Shown here piece after piece: positions 6,359-12,766 of a DNA stretch of 31,152 bases. A program made the translations under genes and the position numbers. Origin of the DNA: a virus. Position 1 is the first letter of the stretch. Every line of letters starts with the position of its first letter. The notes under the pieces were generated by a model. It was given only the letters and a program-made list of their open reading frames with translations, was not told the DNA's origin and did no database searches. The DNA is taken from IMG/VR virus record IMGVR_UViG_3300020000_000175, positions 1 through 31,152 of that record; one strand, given 5' to 3'.

Positions 6359-6516
6359 CTATTGAAGAACTTATCAAAAAATTAGAAGATGCTGAGAATG
6401 ATTGTGATGAGGATTGGGAAAGAGTTCATAGTAGACAGGATGATGCTCTATTAGATTATATTAATGACGATAAAGTAACAGAAATTTTCAATCGAACTCC
6501 TAAATGGTATGCCTAA
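6355..6516 (+). CDS. 53-aa acidic hypothetical protein
   Basis: A very acidic small protein (first half rich in Glu and Asp, e.g. KKLEDAENDCDEDWE), ending FNRTPKWYA. It starts with an ATGA overlap on the ribbon-helix-helix gene. No family is recognised; a DNA-mimic or antagonist role is a possibility that composition alone cannot show. Confidence 0.6.
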   Translation: MTIEELIKKLEDAENDCDEDWERVHSRQDDALLDYINDDKVTEIFNRTPKWYA

Positions 6517-6518
6517 TC

Positions 6519-7448
6519 ATGACTGAAGAACTCGATAAAGGAATTCTCATAGAGACTGCTACTGATAAGAAGGTAAATATAGTTCTAGACATGAGTCAGT
6601 TTGACCTATTTGAGCTATGCCAATATAGATATAATGTAAGACATAATCTCCTTAAAGCTCCGCCAAAGAAAGCAGAAGCACTAGATAAAGGTTCATTAGC
6701 TCATGAAGGATTAGATGTTTATTTTAATCTACTGAAGAAAGGTATTCCATTTCAAGATAGAATGCATGAAGCTATCAAACATATTCAAGCATTAGCAGCA
6801 GACCCAGATCAATCCCATCTAGAACCTGAAGATGTAGCTGTATTGATTTCAGCCGTTGAGCAATCATGCGATTACTGGCGCTTTGAAGATGAGCAAATGA
6901 TAATCCATGAAATTGAGCAGGCTTTCGCTTTCATTCTATTCGAAGATGAATTCATACGTATCATTATAACGGGTAAGATAGATTTACTAGTAGACATTCC
7001 ATCAATTGGCCGAAACTCAGGCTATAGCAATCTTCCAATCGACCACAAGACTTATCAGAGAGACTATCCACTTGGAGAGTTGAGTAATCAGTTTACATGC
7101 TACACATATGCAGTCAAATCGAATTACATAATCATTAACCGAATTGGTCTGCAAAAGACAGTCAAGCCTGAAGATAAATTCAAAAGAATTCCCTTATCAT
7201 ATGACCCAATTAAGAAGCAACAGTGGGCAGATAATGTTAAGGATGTAATTATTGATGAGTATCTTCAGTGCGTAGCAACTGGTAGATGGAAGATGAACTT
7301 TACTAGTTGCGATAAGTTCAATCGTAAGTGTGAGTATTATGAAGTCTGTAATAGTTCCGGTATTGAAGCCAAGATGTATAAATTAGACAGCCAATTCGCA
7401 ACGGTTAGTCCGTGGGATGTAACGGCTAAGTTCTCAAAGAACTCATAA
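6519..7448 (+). CDS. Cas4/RecB-like PD-(D/E)XK exonuclease with predicted 4Fe-4S cluster
   Basis: The 309-aa protein has the landmarks of the PD-(D/E)XK nuclease superfamily: a GSLAHEGLD motif with His62, a GKID motif with Asp155, IDHK with Asp175 and Lys177 as the catalytic D-x-K, and QFTCY (Q191) as the QxxxY motif. Cys34 in FELCQYRY and three C-terminal cysteines (264, 271 and 277, in CDKFNRKCEYYEVC) match the one-plus-three cysteine layout that binds an Fe-S cluster in Cas4 and AddB-type proteins. No CRISPR array is present, so a role in resecting DNA ends for phage recombination, alongside the RecA-like ATPase and ssDNA-binding protein, is likely. The start at 6519 lies 2 nt after the previous stop; a ribosome binding site is weak and coupling probable. 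Confidence 0.85.
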   Translation: MTEELDKGILIETATDKKVNIVLDMSQFDLFELCQYRYNVRHNLLKAPPKKAEALDKGSLAHEGLDVYFNLLKKGIPFQDRMHEAIKHIQALAADPDQSHLEPEDVAVLISAVEQSCDYWRFEDEQMIIHEIEQAFAFILFEDEFIRIIITGKIDLLVDIPSIGRNSGYSNLPIDHKTYQRDYPLGELSNQFTCYTYAVKSNYIIINRIGLQKTVKPEDKFKRIPLSYDPIKKQQWADNVKDVIIDEYLQCVATGRWKMNFTSCDKFNRKCEYYEVCNSSGIEAKMYKLDSQFATVSPWDVTAKFSKNS

Positions 7449-7461
7449 GATATTAAAAGAC

Positions 7462-7626
7462 TCACTCTCTCTTGGCACCGAACTTTAACCGCGTAGCCTA
7501 TGGTAGTTCCACAGGAATAATTCCAGATGGCGAAGGAGCGAGTTTAACAGTCGATTGAGAGTGATAGACGGGGCTGAACATAATTCTACGCTTAATTCCC
7601 TAAAGCGAGGATAGTTCAGCCTCGTC
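7462..7626 (+). ncRNA. candidate structured RNA in a gene-free gap
   Basis: The 196-nt gap (7449-7644) has no gene but several nested complementary segments. An 8-bp stem TCACTCTC (7462-7469)/GAGAGTGA (7557-7564) encloses a branched hairpin with TGG/CCA and TTCC-ACA-GGAA (around 7499-7525) and CGC..GCC/GGC..GCG. It is followed directly by a 13-bp stem GACGGGGCTGAAC (7567-7579)/GTTCAGCCTCGTC (7614-7626) with a single G-U pair, closing an inner CGCTT/AAGCG hairpin. The G+C content is higher than in flanking genes. No terminator T-run follows. It does not match any RNA class I could recognise. It may be a free-standing RNA, a processed leader of the next gene or a regulator. Confidence 0.5.
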
Positions 7627-7644
7627 GCCTGATTTGAGGTTAAC

Positions 7645-7806
7645 ATGGAATATCTAGGATGGATTGTAATTCTATTATTTTTAGCTCCGTTTGTATATAT
7701 TAGGATATCATGGAGATGTAGACATTGTCACTTCTATCAAGATGATAAAACAATATGGCAATTTCTTAATATTCTTAAGAAATGCCCATATTGCGGGAGA
7801 TGGTAA
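7645..7806 (+). CDS. 53-aa membrane-anchored zinc-ribbon protein
   Basis: The first 20 residues form a hydrophobic helix (LGWIVILLFLAPFVYI), followed by CRHC and, near the C-terminus, CPYCGRW: two CxxC pairs about 20 residues apart that can bind one zinc. The likely topology is an N-terminal membrane anchor with a cytoplasmic zinc ribbon. GAGG lies 6 nt upstream of the ATG. Its frame differs from a longer open frame beginning at 7691, which I regard as the next gene read too far upstream. The function is unknown. Confidence 0.6.
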   Translation: MEYLGWIVILLFLAPFVYIRISWRCRHCHFYQDDKTIWQFLNILKKCPYCGRW

Positions 7807-7807
7807 C

Positions 7808-8140
7808 ATGGACAAAAAGCACGTTCACAAGTTCAGGAGGCATACATATACAACTGGAAACATAGTGTATTTCTGTGCACTTCCTGATTGTAATGCTAAA
7901 ATTAAACCAGTATTAACCCTTGGTAAGAGAGCTATTTGTTGGTTGTGTGGTAATGAATTTATTATGAATGAGTATTCTATTAGGTTAGCTAAGCCTCATT
8001 GTCAGGATTGTCATAAGGTTAAAAATACTGGTGAAGGAGAAGGAAAGGAACCTGTAGTGTTAACTCCATCAATACCATCTATAGCATTGAAAGATAGGCT
8101 TCTAGGATTGACAGCAAAGGATGATGGAGAGGACATATGA
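7808..8140 (+). CDS. 110-aa multi-cysteine zinc protein, unknown function
   Basis: Three cysteine clusters are present: CALPDC (about residues 23-28), CWLC (44-47) and CQDC (65-68), plus several His. This suggests one or two zinc-binding sites, similar in style to small phage zinc-finger proteins. The last 40 residues are charged and probably flexible. The start at 7808 was chosen because GGGAG lies 7 nt upstream and it begins one base after the previous stop. Confidence 0.65.
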   Translation: MDKKHVHKFRRHTYTTGNIVYFCALPDCNAKIKPVLTLGKRAICWLCGNEFIMNEYSIRLAKPHCQDCHKVKNTGEGEGKEPVVLTPSIPSIALKDRLLGLTAKDDGEDI

Positions 8141-8313
8141 CAAGAGATGAACTGCTAATTGAAATGAAAATTACAGCTGACACTTATTCATCTAGTGAAG
8201 ATAAATACGTTAGAGAGATGTGCCGATTTATTATGTTCTGTTTGAATAATACTCTTATTACTCAGCATATTAAGGATGCATTACCAGAGGAACTAGAGGA
8301 TAAGAAATCATGA
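8137..8313 (+). CDS. 58-aa hypothetical protein
   Basis: Small helical, acidic protein (MTRDELLIEMKIT... ending EELEDKKS). It is linked by ATGA overlaps to both the upstream zinc protein and the downstream RecA-like ATPase, so it is almost certainly translated. No family is recognised. Confidence 0.65.
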   Translation: MTRDELLIEMKITADTYSSSEDKYVREMCRFIMFCLNNTLITQHIKDALPEELEDKKS

Positions 8314-9212
8314 AAGCCAGTGACCTACAAATCGACGCTTATACATCTATATTAATGAAGTCTCCTCCAGGATTTGGTAAGACATTAGCAGCATTATCTT
8401 TTGCATTAGAAGGACCAGTGCATGTTAGTTACTTTGATAAGAAGAAGCCAGTAGAGCTATTAACTTATTTCACTGAAAAGAGATTTGGAGCTAAGGCTAA
8501 GACTATCATTGATAATATTGAATATGATGTATATGGTGCTCACAATGCACATGAATATCTTAATAAGATGATAGCATTGAACGAAGATTGTAGATACTTT
8601 GCAGTGATTACAGATAGTGTTACGAATCTTACTGCGTCAGCGGTTAACTGGTCATTAGGTTGGAGAGATCCTAAGAAAGGTAAGAAAGATAAACTTAATA
8701 AAGATGCTCCTGCTATGATTCCTGATTGGGATGAATATAAGGTTGAGACTTCTTTAGTTTCGCAAGCTCTAGATTTACAGAAGTCTTTACCATGCCATGT
8801 TATCTGGACAGCGCACCCATTACCATCAATCAAAATTGAGGGCAGCGGTGCCAGCCAGAAAGTTACTAAAACGAACCCAATTGTTACGTATGGTAGTAAA
8901 GTAGCTGGTATGATTCCAGGTAGCTTTACTGAAATCTATCATCTTAGTCAGGTAGGTAATTGGGGAGCTGAAGGTGGTAGCAAAAAGAAATTCATTTGTA
9001 ATCTTGAAGCTATTGGAGATGAGTTTGCAAAGTCTCCATTAATGGGTACATATTATAAGGAATTAGATTTTACGGATAGGTTGTTCTATGAGGTTTGGAA
9101 GGAGGCGTTAGATGACGTAGCTAGAAGATCAAAGGAGGAAGTGGAATCCACAATAGAAACTACTATTAATCCATCCACAACTGAAAACAACCCATTTGCA
9201 AAGCGTTGGTAA
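8310..9212 (+). CDS. RecA-like AAA ATPase, Sak4-type recombinase
   Basis: The 300-aa protein is a single P-loop ATPase. Walker A is SPPGFGKT (18-25), Walker B a hydrophobic strand ending in Asp102 (FAVITDS), and a later strand HVIWTAHP (163-170) resembles the sensor region of RecA-fold proteins. This matches phage AAA_24/Sak4-type ATPases, which act as single-strand annealing or strand-exchange factors together with a phage ssDNA-binding protein. Such a protein is encoded two genes downstream. The C-terminal 30 residues look disordered and end NPFAKRW, which may be a short peptide that docks to a partner, echoing NPF motifs in the protein at 3063-3869. The ATG overlaps the previous stop. Confidence 0.85.
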   Translation: MKASDLQIDAYTSILMKSPPGFGKTLAALSFALEGPVHVSYFDKKKPVELLTYFTEKRFGAKAKTIIDNIEYDVYGAHNAHEYLNKMIALNEDCRYFAVITDSVTNLTASAVNWSLGWRDPKKGKKDKLNKDAPAMIPDWDEYKVETSLVSQALDLQKSLPCHVIWTAHPLPSIKIEGSGASQKVTKTNPIVTYGSKVAGMIPGSFTEIYHLSQVGNWGAEGGSKKKFICNLEAIGDEFAKSPLMGTYYKELDFTDRLFYEVWKEALDDVARRSKEEVESTIETTINPSTTENNPFAKRW

Positions 9213-9218
9213 AACTTG

Positions 9219-9422
9219 ATGGAATACTCTACTGGAGCTAATCAGATTGAGCCATATGATTCTCCTAAGATGGTTAGAATGCCAACCATGAAGGAGAGAT
9301 TAGAGCTAGCCGTTAAGGAAGCTGAAGAAAAATTAGCTAACGCTAAGGAGGCTAGAGCATTATTCGATAAGAATCCTGATTTGGAAAGGCTATTAGACTT
9401 ACTTCAACGTAGTAATTTCTAA
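9219..9422 (+). CDS. 67-aa coiled-coil protein
   Basis: After a short flexible N-terminus, residues 24-60 form a clear heptad-like coiled coil (MKERLELAVKEAEEKLANAK onward) ending in a leucine-rich segment (LERLLDLLQRS). A TTG at 9216 also precedes the ATG at 9219. Similar small coiled-coil proteins often neighbour phage recombination ATPases; its partner may be that ATPase. No enzymatic motif is visible. Confidence 0.7.
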   Translation: MEYSTGANQIEPYDSPKMVRMPTMKERLELAVKEAEEKLANAKEARALFDKNPDLERLLDLLQRSNF

Positions 9423-9446
9423 ACCTGAATCTTTAAGAATAAGAAA

Positions 9447-9476
9447 TTTACATAAACAATATTTATCTACTAGATT
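9447..9476 (+). promoter_or_regulatory. possible promoter before the ssDNA-binding gene
   Basis: In the 125-nt gap 9423-9547, TTTACA (9447-9452) and TAGATT (9471-9476) are separated by 18 bp. Both boxes deviate from consensus and the region is A/T-rich, so chance is possible. An internal promoter here would raise expression of the binding protein. Confidence 0.3.
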
Positions 9477-9547
9477 TTATTGGACTAAAAAGTGGTAACA
9501 GAACGAAGAAACAAAACCGTAAACCAAACACAAAAGGTAAAACGACA

Positions 9548-9928
9548 ATGAAACAATTCCTCACACCGGACGATCTCAAGAAGGGTGATCTAGCAGAACC
9601 TGGTTGGTATCCTGCTGAGATTACTGATTACAACGAGAAGAATGCAGATACAGATAGCTCCACTAATTGTATCTTCACCTTTAAGGTCTTGGATGGTCCG
9701 TCTAAGGGTATTTCCCCAAATAAGCTGTTTAATGAGAAGGCTCTAGGGTTTGGTAAGAATCTCTGGAAGACCCTTGGCTTTCCATTCGATCCTGTTAAGG
9801 GTTATGAGCTGAGTACTGATCTATTTAGAAAGACTATTGGATATAAACTTGAGGTATATATTAAGCGTGGTAAATCCAATAAGGGCAATGAATTCAACGA
9901 CATCGCTGACTTCAGGCCGTTGAAGTAG
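9548..9928 (+). CDS. single-stranded DNA-binding protein, DUF669-like
   Basis: A 126-aa protein with the pattern of DUF669-type phage ssDNA-binding proteins: PGWYPAEITDY near the N-terminus (a first OB-fold strand), a central FTFKVLDGPSKG, then a late basic segment KLEVYIKRGKSNKG leading to FNDIADFRPLK. It would coat single-stranded DNA in replication and recombination and probably works with the RecA-like ATPase upstream and the polymerase downstream. The codons are G/C-richer than the neighbours, as expected for an abundant protein. A gap with a possible promoter lies before it and a hairpin terminator after it, so it may be expressed at higher level than the rest of the operon. Confidence 0.75.
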   Translation: MKQFLTPDDLKKGDLAEPGWYPAEITDYNEKNADTDSSTNCIFTFKVLDGPSKGISPNKLFNEKALGFGKNLWKTLGFPFDPVKGYELSTDLFRKTIGYKLEVYIKRGKSNKGNEFNDIADFRPLK

Positions 9929-9935
9929 TTCTCTA

Positions 9936-9979
9936 GGGTCATGCTTACTAATCCAGCAGTAGGCATGACCCATTCTTTT
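9936..9979 (+). terminator. hairpin after the ssDNA-binding gene
   Basis: GGGTCATGC (9936-9944) pairs perfectly with GCATGACCC (9963-9971) and is followed by ATTCTTTT. The T-run is short, so it may be a partial terminator or an mRNA-stabilising hairpin that limits expression of downstream genes. Confidence 0.6.
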
Positions 9980-9991
9980 GAAAGGGTAAGA

Positions 9992-10264
9992 ATGAGTCAT
10001 CTCTTAAGCAAACCGAAATGGATACGTCGAGCCGTTGAGACACATAATTGGCATGTAAATAAAGTAAAGGATGATGATGGATGGACTATATCAGATACTG
10101 CTAGAGTGTTAAAGAGATCCTATGGTAGCGTGAATGAAGATTTACTAATAGCTGACTGGTATGAGTCACACGAAGAAATAATATCCAAGTTTAGACATGC
10201 TAATCAGGCATTGAATTACATTAGACTCCAGAAAAAGAAGATTGAATCTAGACTCATAGACTAA
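9992..10264 (+). CDS. 90-aa helix-turn-helix protein
   Basis: Residues about 27-60 (GWTISDTARVLKRSYGSVNE and following helix) look like a helix-turn-helix: ISDTARVL as the first helix, SYGSVNEDLL as the recognition helix. The N-terminal SKPKWIRRAV segment is basic. I chose the ATG at 9992, which has AGGG 5 nt upstream; an earlier in-frame ATG at 9941 falls inside the terminator hairpin. It probably binds DNA or recruits the polymerase, whose gene overlaps its stop codon by one base. A role as regulator or replication accessory protein is inferred. Confidence 0.65.
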   Translation: MSHLLSKPKWIRRAVETHNWHVNKVKDDDGWTISDTARVLKRSYGSVNEDLLIADWYESHEEIISKFRHANQALNYIRLQKKKIESRLID

Positions 10265-12765
10265 TGCCTAACTACGTGCCAGGAGTTGGTTCTCTAGCTC
10301 CAAGATTAATGATTGTAGGAGAAGCTCCAGGTGCTCAGGAAGATGCTCAGAAACTTCCAATGGTTGGACCAACTGGTGAAATTGTTAATGATTTATTGTT
10401 TAAGTGTGGAGTACATAGGAGTGAAGTATACATCACTAACGTAGTCAAGTTTAGACCACCTATGAATGATTGGGATAAGCTACATCTTATTGGAGTAGAT
10501 GTTAAGCAATCAACTGAGGAACTTTGGGAGAATGAGATTAAAAGACTTCAGCCAAACTGTATACTTGCAGTTGGTAACAAAGCCCTTAACGCTATTTGCG
10601 GTGTCGATGGAATACTTAATTATCGGGGTAGTATACTCAGTGCCGTTGATGGTATTACTAAATGCATACCGACGATACATCCGGCAGCGTTATTTAGTCG
10701 TTCTACAGGCGAAGATGAAAACAAAGGTGGACTCGAATGGACGTGGATTAAATTAATAGAAGCAGATTTCCAGAGAGCCGTTGATGAATCACTTAATCCC
10801 AAAATTGAGTTACCAGATAGGAACCTAACCGTAGCACATAACTCTTTAGACGTGCATCGTTTCTTTAGGGAGTATGAACACCTTGATAAATCTGCAATGG
10901 ATATTGAGTCTATTAATTGTGTTCCTGTCTGTATTGGATTCGCTTTTACCAGACAGCATGCTATCTCGATACCGTTGCTACGTAAGATTGGTCCTCATTA
11001 TGTTACTGATATGGGTGATAATGAGATGGACGATATATATAAGATAGTCTATGAGAAATTAGCAACGCTTAAACTTGTTGGACACAATCTTAAGTATGAT
11101 GAATTCAAATTAACATTGATGGGATTCGGCGACCGGAAATTTAGAACTATGAATGTTTATTCTGATACATTAATTAAAACCCGTGTCATATTTCCTGAGA
11201 TGCCGAAGAAACGGCTGAATGATGTTAGCAGTCTTTGGACTAGAGAGCCTTATTACAAGGAAGAAGGAAAAGAATTCAAGTTAGGAAAATTCAAACCCGA
11301 ACAGCTTCTATTGTACAACGCCAAGGATTGTGCAGTTGAGATAGAAGTCGATGAGGAACAAGAGAATGACCTCATTCAATTGGGTAATTCTTACGGAGTC
11401 CCACTAGTAGACTATTATTATAATTACATGATGAAGAAACATAAGTTCTATCTACGTATGGAGAATGTAGGATTTGAGACTGATCATGCTAGGCAATTAG
11501 AATTACGTAAGAAATATACAGTGATGCAGGCTGAAGTTCATGCTCGATTAGTAGAACAAGTAGGACGAGAGATTAATGTAAAGAGCTATCCTGATATGTT
11601 CACCTTGTTGTATAAAGAAATGAAGTTCAAAGTTCTAAAACGTAACCCAACTGCTGAGGAATCAATCGTAAGGTTGATGTCTAATCATGCCAAGAAAAAA
11701 GGACAAAAAGAAATACTCACAGACGTTCTCGAAGAAAGACGAATTAGAGATCAGAAGTCGAGATATATTAATTTCCAGCCTGATTACGACGGAACTTGCA
11801 AAACGTCCTACAATATCTCAGCTACTGAAACGTGTAGAAGCTCAACTTCCATTCTCAAGAAGCCAGTTAGACCGAAAAAAATTGGACTTGCTTTTCACAC
11901 TATCTCAGCGCACGGCAGACTTGCGAAAGATATTAAATCAATGTTACGACCAAGAAAGGGTAAAGTATTTGTTAAAGCCGACGCTTCCCAAGCGGAAGCA
12001 AGAATAGTAATGGTTCTAGCTAAGCAGTATGATATACTTGAAGTAATAGATAAGATTGATATACATCGCAGGACGGCTGCTTTAATTCTTGGTATGACTA
12101 GAGAGTTAGATTTACGTCCAGTCTTTATACCAGTGATAGATGAGCTGGGCAAAGACAGCCCGGAAAGATTTTGTGGTAAAAAGACTAGACATGCAGGTAA
12201 CTATCAAATGGGCAAAGGTAGATTCATGTTAGAATTTAACACCGATGCTCAGAAGTTTGAGATAGATATTAACATTAGTGAGTGGAAAGCAGGCGAAATG
12301 ATTCGCTTGTTCCGCGAAGCTGATAGTAGATTGGAGAGTAACTTCTGGAATGACATTACCGAAGCAATCAAATCCACTCGTTGTCTTATTGATCCGTATG
12401 GTGGTATTCGTATTTTTAATGGTCGTATGGATGACGAATTGTTCAAAGAAGGTTATGCGAATATTCCGCAAAGGACGGTTAGTCATCTTGTCCAAGGTGC
12501 TGGATTAAAGATAGAAGAAGAATTAAACAACGATGATGATGGCCAATTCATTGGAGAGAAACACGATGAATTAATAATGGAAGTACCTGAGAATAATTGG
12601 GAGCCATATGCTCAGCTTCTAAAGAAGTATATGGAAGTGCCAATTGATTTCAGCCGTTACTGCTCCATTAAACGTGATTACATTTTAACAATTCCATGTG
12701 ACGTTGAGATTAGTAATACTCATTATGGTGATTTCCAGAAAGTAAAGTTAGAGAAAGTCGCATGA
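10264..12765 (+). CDS. fusion of uracil-DNA glycosylase-like domain and family A DNA polymerase
   Basis: This 833-aa protein is probably the phage replicative polymerase. Residues 1-170 form a family 4/5-like uracil-DNA glycosylase domain (GEAPGAQED at 19-27, NVVKFRPP at 59-66, HPAA at 139-142). The usual Fe-S cysteine in K-C-R-P-P is Phe here. A 3'-5' exonuclease follows: ExoI D213/E215 (AMDIES), ExoII N275/D279, ExoIII Y351/D355 (YNAKD). The polymerase domain has a TxTxR-like TETCR (521-525), motif A DASQAEAR (573-580), motif B around KKTRHAGNYQMGKG (639-652) and motif C KHDE (766-769). Motif B lacks the standard Lys and Tyr-Gly of Pol I (see findings). No 5' nuclease domain is present. The start ATG overlaps the previous stop by one base. 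Confidence 0.92.
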   Translation: MPNYVPGVGSLAPRLMIVGEAPGAQEDAQKLPMVGPTGEIVNDLLFKCGVHRSEVYITNVVKFRPPMNDWDKLHLIGVDVKQSTEELWENEIKRLQPNCILAVGNKALNAICGVDGILNYRGSILSAVDGITKCIPTIHPAALFSRSTGEDENKGGLEWTWIKLIEADFQRAVDESLNPKIELPDRNLTVAHNSLDVHRFFREYEHLDKSAMDIESINCVPVCIGFAFTRQHAISIPLLRKIGPHYVTDMGDNEMDDIYKIVYEKLATLKLVGHNLKYDEFKLTLMGFGDRKFRTMNVYSDTLIKTRVIFPEMPKKRLNDVSSLWTREPYYKEEGKEFKLGKFKPEQLLLYNAKDCAVEIEVDEEQENDLIQLGNSYGVPLVDYYYNYMMKKHKFYLRMENVGFETDHARQLELRKKYTVMQAEVHARLVEQVGREINVKSYPDMFTLLYKEMKFKVLKRNPTAEESIVRLMSNHAKKKGQKEILTDVLEERRIRDQKSRYINFQPDYDGTCKTSYNISATETCRSSTSILKKPVRPKKIGLAFHTISAHGRLAKDIKSMLRPRKGKVFVKADASQAEARIVMVLAKQYDILEVIDKIDIHRRTAALILGMTRELDLRPVFIPVIDELGKDSPERFCGKKTRHAGNYQMGKGRFMLEFNTDAQKFEIDINISEWKAGEMIRLFREADSRLESNFWNDITEAIKSTRCLIDPYGGIRIFNGRMDDELFKEGYANIPQRTVSHLVQGAGLKIEEELNNDDDGQFIGEKHDELIMEVPENNWEPYAQLLKKYMEVPIDFSRYCSIKRDYILTIPCDVEISNTHYGDFQKVKLEKVA

Positions 12766-12766
12766 C

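Noticed and set aside
6519-7448. Possible CRISPR-associated system suggested by a Cas4-like protein
   Set aside because: No repeat-spacer array or other cas gene in the window; phage Cas4-like nucleases are common without CRISPR.
7462-7626. Known ribozyme or riboswitch in the structured gap
   Set aside because: I looked for hammerhead (CTGATGA/GAAA), twister-like and tmRNA-like features and found none that match; only generic helices are supported.
11687-12007. Frame inside the polymerase gene (+1 frame, 106 aa)
   Set aside because: Lies entirely in the conserved polymerase domain in another frame and has no start context; shadow.
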